A DNA stretch of 64,000 nt, from assembly GCF_000702625.1 (NCBI RefSeq), contig NZ_JNIS01000001.1, positions 62,001 to 126,000 of the forward strand. Direction: 5' to 3'. The position numbers were made by a program, and so were the translations under genes. The stretch comes from Exiguobacterium oxidotolerans JCM 12280 (GTDB lineage: Bacteria; Bacillota; Bacilli; Exiguobacteriales; Exiguobacteriaceae). The stretch's first letter is position 1. Each line of letters begins with the position of its first letter. The notes beneath the pieces were generated by a model. That model saw only the letters and a program-made list of their open reading frames with translations. It ran no database searches and had not been told where the DNA came from. Positions 24,942 to 33,295 of this stretch are shown here, in pieces.

Positions 24942-25424
24942 ATGAACAAAGAAGATCACCAACTTGCGAGAAAACTTTTAACGACTTACTTAACTGGAAC
25001 CCAACTCTCGACGATTCACTTGGCGAGTTTCGTCAGCCTGGATTTCATTAATCTCTACGATGCGATGAATCCGGAAATTTCGTTACGGATTGAAACCGAC
25101 CGCCTCTATTATGGGGACGTCGAATCTTCAAAAGACTGGGTCGTCCGTCATATGACGAAAGAAGAGATGTTGCATTTGATCGTGACTTTACATACTGAAC
25201 GGATTACAGGGGTCCGGATCGGGAAAACGATCCCGCATCTTTTCCTGACGTTCAGTTCCGGGAAGACACTCGTCGTTAACGGCTCGGACACGTATTATGA
25301 ATCCTGGACGGTCGATTTACGGTTGAATGCTGAGGCAACGGCCTCGATCGTCGCTGTACCAGGGGACGAGCTTGCCGTTTTCGCCAGTGATAACGCCTTG
25401 TTCCAGGACCGGGTCACGGATTGA
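24942..25424 (+). CDS. hypothetical 160-residue protein
   Basis: No signal peptide or helix. Alternating strands in the second half (ITGVRIGKTIPHLFLTFSSGKTLVVNG.. and SWTVDL) suggest a small beta-barrel or sandwich; the pattern GxTxPHLxLxFxSGKxLxVNG resembles DUF6188-like proteins that sit beside toxins or immunity genes, but I am not sure. Start 24942 follows AGAGGTG. Its TGA lies one base before the nucleotidyltransferase ATG, so the two are coupled. Confidence 0.7.
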   Translation: MNKEDHQLARKLLTTYLTGTQLSTIHLASFVSLDFINLYDAMNPEISLRIETDRLYYGDVESSKDWVVRHMTKEEMLHLIVTLHTERITGVRIGKTIPHLFLTFSSGKTLVVNGSDTYYESWTVDLRLNAEATASIVAVPGDELAVFASDNALFQDRVTD

Positions 25425-25425
25425 C

Positions 25426-26130
25426 ATGAATACAGAAATCCTTACACTTACGAATGAACTCGTCAGCGACCGGTTTCCCAAGTCCTTAGCAGCCATGATT
25501 GCCGGTAGTCATGTCCGCGGACGGGCGACAGCAACGTCTGATATCGACCTGATCGTCCTCATGCCAACAGGAGCACGCACCTACCGGGAATCGTTTCTGT
25601 ATGAAGGATACCCCGTCGAAGCGTTCATTTACACGGAAGCGACGATTGCCGACTTTTTCGAAGCGGATCGGGCGCGTCGACGCCCTTCGCTGCAACGGAT
25701 GGTCGCGGAAGCGGTGCCAATCCGGGTGCATCCACTCGTCGACCAGTTGAAAGCGGAAGCGTCGCGCCAATTGCTTGCCGGACCAACGCCATGGACCGTT
25801 GAACAATTAAATCAGAACCGCTATTTTTTGACGGATCTGCTCGATGACTTCATCGGGGTAGAGGACCGGACGGAAGGACTCGCCATCGCAACACGTCTTT
25901 TCGATCAAGCCGCCAGTTTTCACTTAACGGCATCCGGACGCTGGCTCGGTCAAGGGAAATGGTTGCCGCGTGAACTGACTGCCCTCAGTCAAGCAGATGC
26001 TGACCGATTCTCGGACGCTTTCGACCGTTATTTCCGTTTTGATGAGAAACAAGCCGTCATTTCATTAATCGAGACGTGGCTAATGCAACATGGCGGACGA
26101 CACTTTGACGGATTTTCCATCGGGAAATAG
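25426..26130 (+). CDS. nucleotidyltransferase-domain protein
   Basis: 234 residues. The N-terminal domain has the DNA polymerase beta-like motif GSHVRGRATATSDIDLIVL (about 24-42: GS-x9-DxD) and the third acidic residue in YPVEAFIY, so the active site is complete. The C-terminal helical domain resembles KNTase-type or HEPN-like partners. Such proteins adenylylate antibiotics, tRNA or proteins. It is translationally linked to the hypothetical gene before it; the first residues were chosen at the ATG after its stop. Confidence 0.82.
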   Translation: MNTEILTLTNELVSDRFPKSLAAMIAGSHVRGRATATSDIDLIVLMPTGARTYRESFLYEGYPVEAFIYTEATIADFFEADRARRRPSLQRMVAEAVPIRVHPLVDQLKAEASRQLLAGPTPWTVEQLNQNRYFLTDLLDDFIGVEDRTEGLAIATRLFDQAASFHLTASGRWLGQGKWLPRELTALSQADADRFSDAFDRYFRFDEKQAVISLIETWLMQHGGRHFDGFSIGK

Positions 26131-26163
26131 GACCTGCTCTTGTTGCGACGAGCGGGTCTTTGT
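26131..26163 (+). terminator. terminator
   Basis: GACCTGCTC (26131-26139) pairs with GAGCGGGTC (26150-26158), one G-U, then TTTGTT. Confidence 0.75.
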
Positions 26164-26232
26164 TATGCTAAAGAACTAGACGAAACCATCAACCGGTCGT
26201 TCCAATTGTCGCGTACATAAGGAGAGAATTGT

Positions 26233-26859
26233 ATGAAGAAACAATTTATATGGCTCATCAGTAGTTTCCTTGTCGGGATTGGTTGTTTCTTATTTTTACA
26301 ACACGACAACCATTCCGCCGCGTTCCATGATCCGGCCCCTGAGTTAACACCGCAGGCGGTCGTCGCCGGTTTCAACAAAAATGCGACCATTCCGCTTACG
26401 ACGAAAGAGGTCTACTGGACCGAAGCATTGAGTGACACGCAAGCGGTCGCTTATGCAGAGACGAAGACGACGCGCTACTTAATTGTCTTACGGCGTAAAG
26501 AGGCAACGTATGCCGTCACCCACGTTACGCACCGCACCGTACACGACGGACAAGAGTGGGCGGAAGGGGATGTCATCGATACGGACGCCGGGCGTTTCCT
26601 GATTGTTGTCGGGGAAAATGACCGTCGCCTGATTGACCATTTGACGATCGCGCCTTATAAGGTCTCGTTGACGAACGGCGTCGAAGAAACCCGCGCTATT
26701 GAAGCGATGACACGTACATTTGACGTCGCGACGAAGGAGCGGTTCCATACAGTGCAAAAGCTCCCGCAAGCTTTTCCGAAATCACTGTTCTTTGACCTCC
26801 ATGCGGTCGATGCCTCAGGCGCAGAACGGTTCCGCTTCTTGTCGAACACCATCGACTGA
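26233..26859 (+). CDS. hypothetical membrane-anchored extracytoplasmic protein
   Basis: 208 residues: an N-terminal membrane helix (5-22) then an extracytoplasmic domain with repeated strands (RYLIVLRRKEATYAVTHV, GRFLIVVGEN, PYKVSLTNG). A cysteine at 18 is inside the helix (VGIGCFLF) and does not make a convincing lipobox. Family not recognised. GGAGAG lies upstream. It stands alone. Confidence 0.72.
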   Translation: MKKQFIWLISSFLVGIGCFLFLQHDNHSAAFHDPAPELTPQAVVAGFNKNATIPLTTKEVYWTEALSDTQAVAYAETKTTRYLIVLRRKEATYAVTHVTHRTVHDGQEWAEGDVIDTDAGRFLIVVGENDRRLIDHLTIAPYKVSLTNGVEETRAIEAMTRTFDVATKERFHTVQKLPQAFPKSLFFDLHAVDASGAERFRFLSNTID

Positions 26860-26927
26860 AGCATCAAGAGTGGGCACTCGTCTTCTCGTTCGGTATACTA
26901 GTTGCAGTGAACAAGGGAGGAATCGAT

Positions 26928-27251
26928 ATGTGGATCGTAATGAATCAACTACGCGTCGTCAAAGGGAAGTCCGACCAAGTAGCGGCGCGCTTTAAGACGA
27001 CAAAAGGAATTGAAGAGATGGAAGGATTTATCCGGATGCAAGTGCTCGTCGATATCAGTCAGGACGAACATGATATCGTGACGATTATGACGACATGGGG
27101 AAAACAAGCAGATTTCCATGCCTGGCAAGCGAGCCAGGCATATAAAGGCGTCCACAAAAAACGCGACGCGGGGACTTCTGAAGTCAAACCGCTCGTCCTC
27201 TCCAATGCCGTGACGGAATATGCCGTCGTCGCCGATCATCCGCATCTCTAA
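26928..27251 (+). CDS. antibiotic-biosynthesis-monooxygenase-fold protein (HmoA/IsdG-like)
   Basis: 107 residues, one ferredoxin-like ABM domain. The conserved trio of haem-degrading IsdG/HmoA enzymes can be placed: Asn6 (VMNQL), Trp in TTWGKQADFHAW and His in the helix YKGVHKKR. It may degrade haem or act as a quinol monooxygenase; length and sequence fit HmoA-like proteins best. Start 26928 follows AGGGAGG. It is followed by a strong terminator and is a single-gene unit. Confidence 0.8.
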   Translation: MWIVMNQLRVVKGKSDQVAARFKTTKGIEEMEGFIRMQVLVDISQDEHDIVTIMTTWGKQADFHAWQASQAYKGVHKKRDAGTSEVKPLVLSNAVTEYAVVADHPHL

Positions 27252-27290
27252 AAAATGCCTGACACCCGTTCTTCGGATGTCAGGCATTTT
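27252..27290. terminator. terminator
   Basis: AAAATGCCTGACA (27252-27264) pairs with TGTCAGGCATTTT (27278-27290). Confidence 0.85.
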
Positions 27291-27349
27291 ACATGTTCTT
27301 TCGCATAAATGGGTAAAAGAGTTAAAACGGACAACAGAGGTGAGACAGA

Positions 27350-27580
27350 ATGACGCGACGGAAACTGATTGTATCCGGTATGACCGTAGTATTCGGCATG
27401 GTATTGATCCTCGGTTTTTTACTGTCTGGTGGATTCGTCTATCTCTACTTTTTTGCCATCCTGATCGGTTGCGCCTCGTTTTTGCGGGAACCGCTGTCCC
27501 GTGCAGAATGGTTGCAAGAAGGCATCGTCTTCATCCTCGTATGCTGTCTTATTTATGTCACCCAGCATTTTTTATTCTAA
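27350..27580 (+). CDS. small membrane protein, 76 residues
   Basis: Two to three membrane helices (about 6-25, 28-42 and 58-75). No family recognised. AGAGGTGAGAC precedes the ATG. Its stop directly abuts the stop of the convergent lipoprotein gene, with no bases between. Confidence 0.65.
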   Translation: MTRRKLIVSGMTVVFGMVLILGFLLSGGFVYLYFFAILIGCASFLREPLSRAEWLQEGIVFILVCCLIYVTQHFLF

Positions 27581-28804
27581 TCAGTTGATCTGATAGGAAT
27601 CGAGCAGTAAGTCCCGTGCTTCCGGCGTCAATTTAAAACTGATTTTCCGCGTCCGGTCTTCCAGGTAGATATCCGTCTTTTTGACACGTCGGTCGAGATA
27701 AATCCGATACTGTTGTGCTTGATCTCCGTTAAAGAGCGTCAAATAGGACCGTTCTGCGAGTTTTCCCTTTTTCTCCGCGACCTGACTTTGCTTGATCAAT
27801 CCGGTCAACGTCTTCATTTCTTCGACGGATGTCATCAGGAATTCCTGCTCGTTCAATTCGTCATAGGGCGTTTTTTGTGTGTAGTCAACCTTTGGAAACG
27901 GTCGGTCATGAAAAACGGCATGGTAGGGTGACTCCGAACTGTCGTCGTCATCCGGTAGCAGCTTGATGCCTTGCGGTAGCTCGGACTCTTGTCTGACAGT
28001 CAACGTATAGCGCGACCGTTCTCCTGATGTCGTTGTGACATGTAGCAATCCATACTCACCCTGACTGTTCGGTTCTGCCGGGTAAAATTTCGCTTTGACG
28101 GCGTCCGTTGCCGCGAAAACCGGCTCTTCCGCCAAAATATTCATTCCGTCCGAAAGCAGGTGCAGACGAATCTGGTATCGGTCGTCCATGTACGTATTAT
28201 CAATAAATACGAAGTGCGGTATCCCGTGGACGAACGGCGTCAATTCCATCACATTCGTGACGCTCGTTTCTTTCGTCTGATCGTTCGTCGCCCGGATGAC
28301 GAGGTATCCCGTCGTCGGCAACACCAACTGCCTTTGCGACTTACGTACCTTGTCGACCAGATCGCTGTACAGTTGACGACTTTTTGAATCGACGGCCTTG
28401 ATTTCAATCTTTTTCACCGGTTTCGTCAAGTCCGATGTTGAAAACGAAGTTTGTTTTTTCGTTAACGAATGGAACGTCGGTCGATGTCGCATGTCATCAC
28501 AATAAAGATATGGTCGTCCGTCCGACTCGATGTACGTCGCCCGCGTCCCTTCGACGAACAGTCCGATGTTGACGAGCGAGACGTAATAATGGTCACCCAC
28601 TGTATACTGTGTTGGTGGCTTGACCTTTTTTTGATGGCAGACTTCTTGAATCAGGCTACCCAGTTTCGGATCGGCACTTTTGAAGTCGCTGACGTTTAAC
28701 GTATCGTACAGGTCCGGTACATAGCTGAACCGGACCGGTTCCGGATCTTCAGCACAACCACTTAAGAATACGAGGCAGAGTGCCAACACGAACCGTATGC
28801 GCAT
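27581..28804 (-). CDS. hypothetical lipoprotein, paralogue of its neighbour
   Basis: 407 residues with a clear lipoprotein signal (lipobox LSGC, Cys17). The body is unlike any family I know. It shares length, order of blocks and several motifs with the gene just upstream: an early ..SxxDPxxxxLIQEVCxxKKV.. block and a C-terminal block QQYRIYLDRRVKKTDIYLEDRTRK that matches FTVYLKNRAQKTDVYLQDATSK in the neighbour. The two therefore arose by tandem duplication. It follows the upstream gene by three bases and uses the ribosome binding site inside that gene's end. Confidence 0.8.
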   Translation of the reverse strand: MRIRFVLALCLVFLSGCAEDPEPVRFSYVPDLYDTLNVSDFKSADPKLGSLIQEVCHQKKVKPPTQYTVGDHYYVSLVNIGLFVEGTRATYIESDGRPYLYCDDMRHRPTFHSLTKKQTSFSTSDLTKPVKKIEIKAVDSKSRQLYSDLVDKVRKSQRQLVLPTTGYLVIRATNDQTKETSVTNVMELTPFVHGIPHFVFIDNTYMDDRYQIRLHLLSDGMNILAEEPVFAATDAVKAKFYPAEPNSQGEYGLLHVTTTSGERSRYTLTVRQESELPQGIKLLPDDDDSSESPYHAVFHDRPFPKVDYTQKTPYDELNEQEFLMTSVEEMKTLTGLIKQSQVAEKKGKLAERSYLTLFNGDQAQQYRIYLDRRVKKTDIYLEDRTRKISFKLTPEARDLLLDSYQIN

Positions 28805-28807
28805 ACC

Positions 28808-30073
28808 TCATTCCCCCTCAATCTGTTCCGCGAGCTGTGCAGCCAGCTCACCTGACAATTTTGTACCTTTTTTTGAAGTCGCGTCTTGCAGGTAAACATC
28901 CGTTTTCTGGGCGCGATTTTTTAAATACACAGTGAACGTCTGTGTCTTCCCGTTGTCAACGAGTGTTAAATACTGCAGCGTCGGCTTTTGGCCTTGCGGT
29001 TGCTCGAGGGTGACCTGTTTCAGTTCGTTCGCGAGGACCTGCGATAACTCGTCGGTTACGATTCCGATTTTCCGGATGTTCCCTTCTTGCAGGGATTCGA
29101 TCGTCGGGTGGAGGAACCCTTCGATTCCGGCATGTCGTTCTTCATCGTCCATTTCAAATAACTTCACCTTCTGATAGACCGGTTGATACCGTAACGACAA
29201 GGTTTTTTCTTCCATATCACCTAAGTCATTTTTTGCGCGTAACGTGACATACGGAATCGTTTGATTCGCCGTAAGTGTCTCCGGTAAGGAATGGTACTTC
29301 ATGTCGACTTTCTCCTGGTCATAGGTCGTCATCACGATTCGGTCCTGCAAGTACCAACCCGGACTTTCAAAATTAATCGAATGATAGGTCGCATTTGCCC
29401 CGTTACTGCTTCGACGTGTCGTTAAATAAAAGTCTGTTGTCTGGTTGAGGAATGACGTCGGGACATCGACGAAAACATGCTCTTTGTTGTTCTCTGTCAG
29501 GATGACGAGTACCTGTCCCGCAATCGGCATATGTAAGTTATGGAAGGGTGCGAGACGACGGCTGAAATCACCTTCTGTTTTTGCTTCGCGATTTTGCTCC
29601 GCATGACGTGTCCGTTGTTTTTCCGTCACCGGGAAAAATGTCGGCGCCTGCAAGGGTTTTTTGTCCGTTCCTTGGTCTACCTTCACCCAGGGATGGTCTT
29701 TCGCCTTGACCGGATGAATTTTTAATTGATGCGTATCCCGCGACCGGCAGGCGAGGTACAGGTTTTCTTTTTCAGCGAGATAAAAGACTTCGGTTTGGGC
29801 TCCATACATTTCGAGCGTTTTTAAGGAAAAGTACATCTCATATGTATTGAGGATCCGGTAGGATGATGGCAGTTCCACCGTTTTTTTGTTCATACACGTT
29901 TTTAACATCTGTTTTTTCTGTTCTGCCGGTACATCGTCTACGAATTGATGATCGACAAAACTTTCGGCTGACCAATACGCCGGTACGGAATCAAGCTTCA
30001 ATAAACGTTCTTGACCGCACCCGGTCAAGACGAGACTGCAGGCCAGTCCTAATGCCAGTGACCATGATTTAAT
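28808..30073 (-). CDS. hypothetical lipoprotein, paralogue; probable ATT start
   Basis: 421 residues. No ATG, GTG or well-placed TTG opens the frame before the lipobox. Starting from ATT at 30073, six bases after GGGGGG, gives MKSWSLALGLACSLVLTGC, a perfect lipoprotein signal. The next possible start (TTG at 30028) would remove most of the signal peptide. ATT starts are rare (infC is the classic case) and usually weak or autoregulated. The remaining 400 residues are the paralogue of the following lipoprotein. Function unknown; a surface role is inferred from the lipid anchor. Confidence 0.78.
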   Translation of the reverse strand: MKSWSLALGLACSLVLTGCGQERLLKLDSVPAYWSAESFVDHQFVDDVPAEQKKQMLKTCMNKKTVELPSSYRILNTYEMYFSLKTLEMYGAQTEVFYLAEKENLYLACRSRDTHQLKIHPVKAKDHPWVKVDQGTDKKPLQAPTFFPVTEKQRTRHAEQNREAKTEGDFSRRLAPFHNLHMPIAGQVLVILTENNKEHVFVDVPTSFLNQTTDFYLTTRRSSNGANATYHSINFESPGWYLQDRIVMTTYDQEKVDMKYHSLPETLTANQTIPYVTLRAKNDLGDMEEKTLSLRYQPVYQKVKLFEMDDEERHAGIEGFLHPTIESLQEGNIRKIGIVTDELSQVLANELKQVTLEQPQGQKPTLQYLTLVDNGKTQTFTVYLKNRAQKTDVYLQDATSKKGTKLSGELAAQLAEQIEGE

Positions 30074-30230
30074 GACAATCCCCCCAAAAATCTTTTTATG
30101 ATTATTTTACCATAAATAATTTCCATAATTTATCTGTTTTTAATCTTTTAACTTTAAGATGTTAATCATCTACTTGAACGGGGAATCACTAAATTATGCA
30201 CGAATTTACTACTACATGGGGGTTATTCAA

Positions 30231-31034
30231 ATGGGTACATTCATTCAAGCAGTTGACGGAACACAGATTTATGTCGAGGATGTCGGTTCAGGACAACCGG
30301 TCGTCATGTTACACGGATGGCCAGCGAATAACAACATGTTCGAATATCAAAAGAATGCCTTACTCGACGCCGGCTACCGTTACATCGGGGTTGACTACCG
30401 CGGCTACGGCAAATCGGATGCTCCAGCCAGCGGATATGATTATGCAACGATGGCATCTGACATCGATCAAGTCATCACGCAGCTTGAACTGAAAGACGCA
30501 GCGTTACTCGGCTTTTCAATGGGTGGCGGGATTGCGTTACGCTATCTGCTCAACCACGGATCGAGCAAAATCTCGAAATTGATTCTTGCGGGTGCTGCAG
30601 CACCGGTCTTCACGCAACGGGAAGGGTACCCGTACGGCATGACAAAAGACGAAGTCGATGACTTGATTGCCGATACAAGAAAAGACCGTCCGGCGATGCT
30701 TGAAGGGTTCGGAAAAATCTTCTTTGAACAAGAACATTCAGAACCACTGACACAATGGTTCCACAATTTGAGTGTCGCAGCCTCTTCTCACGGCACGATT
30801 TTATCGGCAATCGCCTTGCGCGACGAAGACTTACGGGATGAATTGCCGCAGATTGACGTCGAGACGTTAATCATTCACGGCAAAAAAGATAAAGTCTGTC
30901 CGTTTGAATTTGCGGAAGAGATGCAAAAAGCAATCCCGAACTCACGGATTGAACCATTTGAAGAGAGTGGGCACGGGACGGTACTCGATGAACGCGAAAA
31001 ATTCAACGACACCTTACTTGCGTTCTTAAAATAA
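30231..31034 (+). CDS. alpha/beta hydrolase (haloperoxidase/arylesterase-like)
   Basis: 267 residues. HGWP oxyanion region (28-31), nucleophile elbow GFSMGG (Ser96), Asp220 (HGKKDKVCPF) and His248 (ESGHGT) form the triad. The pattern VxLHGWPxxxxxFxYQ and GYGKSDAPxxGYDY is typical of non-haem chloroperoxidase/arylesterase-like enzymes, which cleave esters or make peracids. Start 30231 was chosen over an in-frame ATG at 30159, because GGGGGT lies upstream and the extra 24 residues are not conserved-looking. A strong terminator follows. Confidence 0.88.
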   Translation: MGTFIQAVDGTQIYVEDVGSGQPVVMLHGWPANNNMFEYQKNALLDAGYRYIGVDYRGYGKSDAPASGYDYATMASDIDQVITQLELKDAALLGFSMGGGIALRYLLNHGSSKISKLILAGAAAPVFTQREGYPYGMTKDEVDDLIADTRKDRPAMLEGFGKIFFEQEHSEPLTQWFHNLSVAASSHGTILSAIALRDEDLRDELPQIDVETLIIHGKKDKVCPFEFAEEMQKAIPNSRIEPFEESGHGTVLDEREKFNDTLLAFLK

Positions 31035-31046
31035 TCAATGACACAA

Positions 31047-31078
31047 AAACAGCCATCGCATACTTGCGATGGCTGTTT
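31047..31078 (+). terminator. terminator after hydrolase (copy 1 of mirrored hairpin)
   Basis: AAACAGCCATCGCA (31047-31060) pairs with TGCGATGGCTGTTT (31065-31078), loop TACT. The same hairpin, reverse-complemented in its loop, recurs at 33150-33187 on the other side of the IS3 element. Confidence 0.85.
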
Positions 31079-31140
31079 CAAACTGTAGACAACGTGCTAT
31101 CGGGAAATCAAGCGTCTTTTTTCGTTGCTTTCCTCGGGCG

Positions 31141-31193
31141 AGGCGCAAGCCGTTGCTCCTTCGTCCTAACGGACAAGAAGCAGGGTCTTGCCT
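31141..31193. other. structured GC-rich segment, possible repeat or RNA
   Basis: AGGCGCAAG at 31141 and CTTGCCT ending at 31193 can pair with two bases bulged, enclosing a tight hairpin CTTCGTCC-TAAC-GGACAAGAAG. The structure has no U tail and no coding frame. It lies between the hydrolase terminator and the IS3 element. It could be a small RNA, a MITE-like repeat or a remnant. Confidence 0.35.
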
Positions 31194-31272
31194 GCCTCTG
31201 ACTGATATGCTCCCCAAAAAGTAGACAGTTGAAATAAGAAAAACTGTTTACTTTTGAAAGGAGCTTTTTTCT

Positions 31273-31947
31273 ATGTCCAAATTCAAGCGTTCCGCTAGTG
31301 AAAAACTATATGCCATCCAAACTTATGAAGAAGGAGTGTCCACGTTGTGGGAAGTCGCAAGACTCTTCGGGGTCACACAATCGACCCTACTCAGATGGAG
31401 ACAGATGTATCGTCAAGGCGGTATCTCAGCTTTGGAGAAACGGTCGGTATGCACGAAGTATTCCAATGAGTTTAAAGAGCGAGCCGTACGCGACGTGCTA
31501 GAAAAAGGTGAGCCCGTCATGGACGTCATCATAAAATTAAACATCTCCAGTGCAAGCGTACTCAGACGTTGGATTTCAAACTATAATGGTCGTAGTGAAG
31601 ACACACTACTAAAGGAGCGATTCGCTATGACCAGAGGAAGAATCACGACATTCGAAGAACGCGTTAGTATAGTCAGCGACTGTCTTAAAAATGGAAAGAA
31701 GTATAAAGAAACTGCGAAGACCCACCGGGTCTCCTACCAACAAATCTACAAGTGGGTTCAAAAGTATGAAAAGAATGGGATTGACGGACTGATGGATAGC
31801 CGTGGACGTACGAAACCGTTTGAGGAACTGACGGACGTGGAACGCCTCTCCATCGAGATGAAAAAGATTGAGCAAGAGAACGAGCTTCTTCGAATGGAAA
31901 ATGAGTTCTTAAAAAAGCTAGAGGAGTTCGAAAGGGGGAGAGGTTAG
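31273..31947 (+). CDS. IS3-family transposase OrfA
   Basis: 224 residues, with two helix-turn-helix units (about 8-50 and 120-165; TLWEVARLFGVTQSTLLRWRQMY and KYKETAKTHRVSYQQIYKWVQKY) and a C-terminal leucine zipper (IEQENELLRMENEFLKKLEEF). It binds the terminal repeats. AAAGGAG precedes the ATG. It ends at TAG 31945-31947, but ribosomes can slip at 31911 to enter OrfB. Confidence 0.9.
   Translation: MSKFKRSASEKLYAIQTYEEGVSTLWEVARLFGVTQSTLLRWRQMYRQGGISALEKRSVCTKYSNEFKERAVRDVLEKGEPVMDVIIKLNISSASVLRRWISNYNGRSEDTLLKERFAMTRGRITTFEERVSIVSDCLKNGKKYKETAKTHRVSYQQIYKWVQKYEKNGIDGLMDSRGRTKPFEELTDVERLSIEMKKIEQENELLRMENEFLKKLEEFERGRG
31911..31917 (+). other. programmed -1 frameshift site
   Basis: A AAA AAG in the OrfA phase is the canonical IS3-family slippery heptamer. 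After slipping back one base the frame stays open and runs directly into OrfB, giving the OrfAB transposase. Confidence 0.8.
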
Positions 31948-31961
31948 ACCAAGTCCGAAAT

Positions 31962-32825
31962 TTGGATAAGTACAAGGCTATACAATCGTTGGCGGACCAG
32001 TTCGGCTATTCGATTGTCGCCCTCTGTCGTTTTGCGGACGTATCCCGTGCTGCCTATTATAAATGGTTAAATCGTGTACCGACGGTACGCGAAGAAGAGA
32101 ACATCATGATCATTGAAGAGCTGACATCTATTCATGAGTCGGTAGATGGAGTCTATGGATGTGAACGAATGGTCTTGAATCTAGATCGCCAATTTAACAG
32201 AACGGTTAATCATAAACGGGTTCGTCGCTTGATGCGAATCGCCGGCATTCGTTGCGTCATTCGTCGAACACGACCGAAATATATGAGAACCATACCCGGA
32301 CAAACGGCAGAAAATCTTCTGAATCGTGAATTCCATGCGGAAAAACCGAATCAGAAATGGTTAACAGATATCACGGAATTCAAATACGGCACCTCAAAAA
32401 AGGCTTATTTAAGTGCAATTCTCGATTTGTATGATGGATCAATTCGTTCATTTGTGCTAAGTCGTTCGAATAACAGTCAGCTCGTCTTCGATACGCTAAA
32501 ACTCGCCTTGGATGATGATCCTGGTAGCTTCCCTCTTCTTCATAGTGACCGTGGGTTTCAATATACGTCAAATGCCTTTCATCATATGACTCAACAAGCT
32601 GGGATCACACAAAGCATGTCCCGTGCCGGTAAATGCATCGATAATGGTCCAATCGAATCTTTTTGGGGAGCGCTAAAGTGTGAAAGCTACTATCTTCATA
32701 CATTCGAGGAGTTCGATGAACTCCACGATGCAATCCGACGCTACATTCGATTTTATAATGAGCTGCGGTATCAAAAACGATTAAACGGCTTAAGTCCGCT
32801 GGAATTCAGGGCTCAAGCCGTTTAA
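31962..32825 (+). CDS. IS3-family transposase OrfB (DDE integrase)
   Basis: 287 residues as numbered from a TTG at 31962, though it is most likely made only as the C-terminal part of OrfAB. It has an HTH_21 region (HESVDGVYGCERMVLNLDRQF and HKRVRRLMRIAGI), then an rve core with the DDE triad: Asp in KWLTDITEF, Asp in LLHSDRGFQY and Glu in DNGPIESFWG. All catalytic residues are present, so the enzyme may be active. Confidence 0.92.
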   Translation: MDKYKAIQSLADQFGYSIVALCRFADVSRAAYYKWLNRVPTVREEENIMIIEELTSIHESVDGVYGCERMVLNLDRQFNRTVNHKRVRRLMRIAGIRCVIRRTRPKYMRTIPGQTAENLLNREFHAEKPNQKWLTDITEFKYGTSKKAYLSAILDLYDGSIRSFVLSRSNNSQLVFDTLKLALDDDPGSFPLLHSDRGFQYTSNAFHHMTQQAGITQSMSRAGKCIDNGPIESFWGALKCESYYLHTFEEFDELHDAIRRYIRFYNELRYQKRLNGLSPLEFRAQAV

Positions 32826-32873
32826 AAAATTTATATTATTTGACCTGTCTACTTGACGGGGAGCAGTTCAGAC

Positions 32874-32896
32874 AGTGCGTTAAAAACGCACTTTTC
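32874..32896 (+). terminator. hairpin with short T tail right of the IS3 element
   Basis: AGTGCGT (32874-32880) pairs with ACGCACT (32886-32892), loop TAAAA, then TTTC. It may be the old terminator of a gene displaced by the insertion. Confidence 0.5.
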
Positions 32897-33140
32897 CCAT
32901 AGGAGTCAACGAAACGTGACGCTTTTTAGGTAACACTATGACGAAAAGCTAGTCATGCAGACGGTATAGGGCGCAATCCGTCTCGAATCGCTTAGAACCG
33001 CGAAAAGCAATCGGTCGCGACCCTGCAGCTTTGCTGTAGCGGCGCGGACGATTGCCGCTTTGAAGACGAGGCGAGACAGGGAAACGCGAACGAATTGCAT
33101 CTCATCTCGATATCGCCTGTTTATGCTTCACAAGAGTTTT
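32897..33140. other. non-coding stretch between IS3 and mirrored terminator
   Basis: About 245 bases without a convincing gene. It holds several short GC-rich hairpins (for example GCGGC/GCCGC around 33035-33060 and CTGCAGC/GCTGTAG nearby), but no U tails, start signals or recognisable RNA family. It may be rearranged debris. Confidence 0.35.
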
Positions 33141-33194
33141 TCTAGACCCAAAAACAGCCATCGTAAGTATGCGATGGCTGTTTTTGGGTCTAGA
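33141..33194. terminator. long hairpin, copy 2 of mirrored terminator
   Basis: Arms of 23 perfectly paired bases (33141-33163 and 33172-33194, beginning TCTAGACCC and ending GGGTCTAGA) around an eight-base loop. The inner part AAACAGCCATCG..CGATGGCTGTTT repeats the hairpin at 31047-31078 in reverse-complement orientation, with one base different. It lies beyond the 3' end of the flavoprotein gene on the minus strand and can terminate either way. Confidence 0.75.
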
Positions 33195-33295
33195 TTGAGC
33201 AATGAATGTCTCTCTGTTTTAGGAGGTTCAGTCAGACATCTTAGTGCACGTTCCGTCTTGAACCGCACTCCCAGTTCATTCGAAATTCGAGTTCT

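Larger units (their letters stand above)
31208..32865 (+). mobile_element. IS3-family (IS150-like) insertion sequence
   Basis: About 1,658 bases. Left end TGCTCCCC-N5-GTAGACAG (31208-31228) is the imperfect inverse of the right end, which reads CTGTCTAC-N5-GGGGAGCA (32845-32865). Two overlapping-phase transposase frames are linked by a frameshift signal. The bases next to the ends (..TGATA and GTTCA..) show no target-site duplication, so the copy is old, rearranged or joined to foreign flank. Both frames and both ends look intact. Confidence 0.85.
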
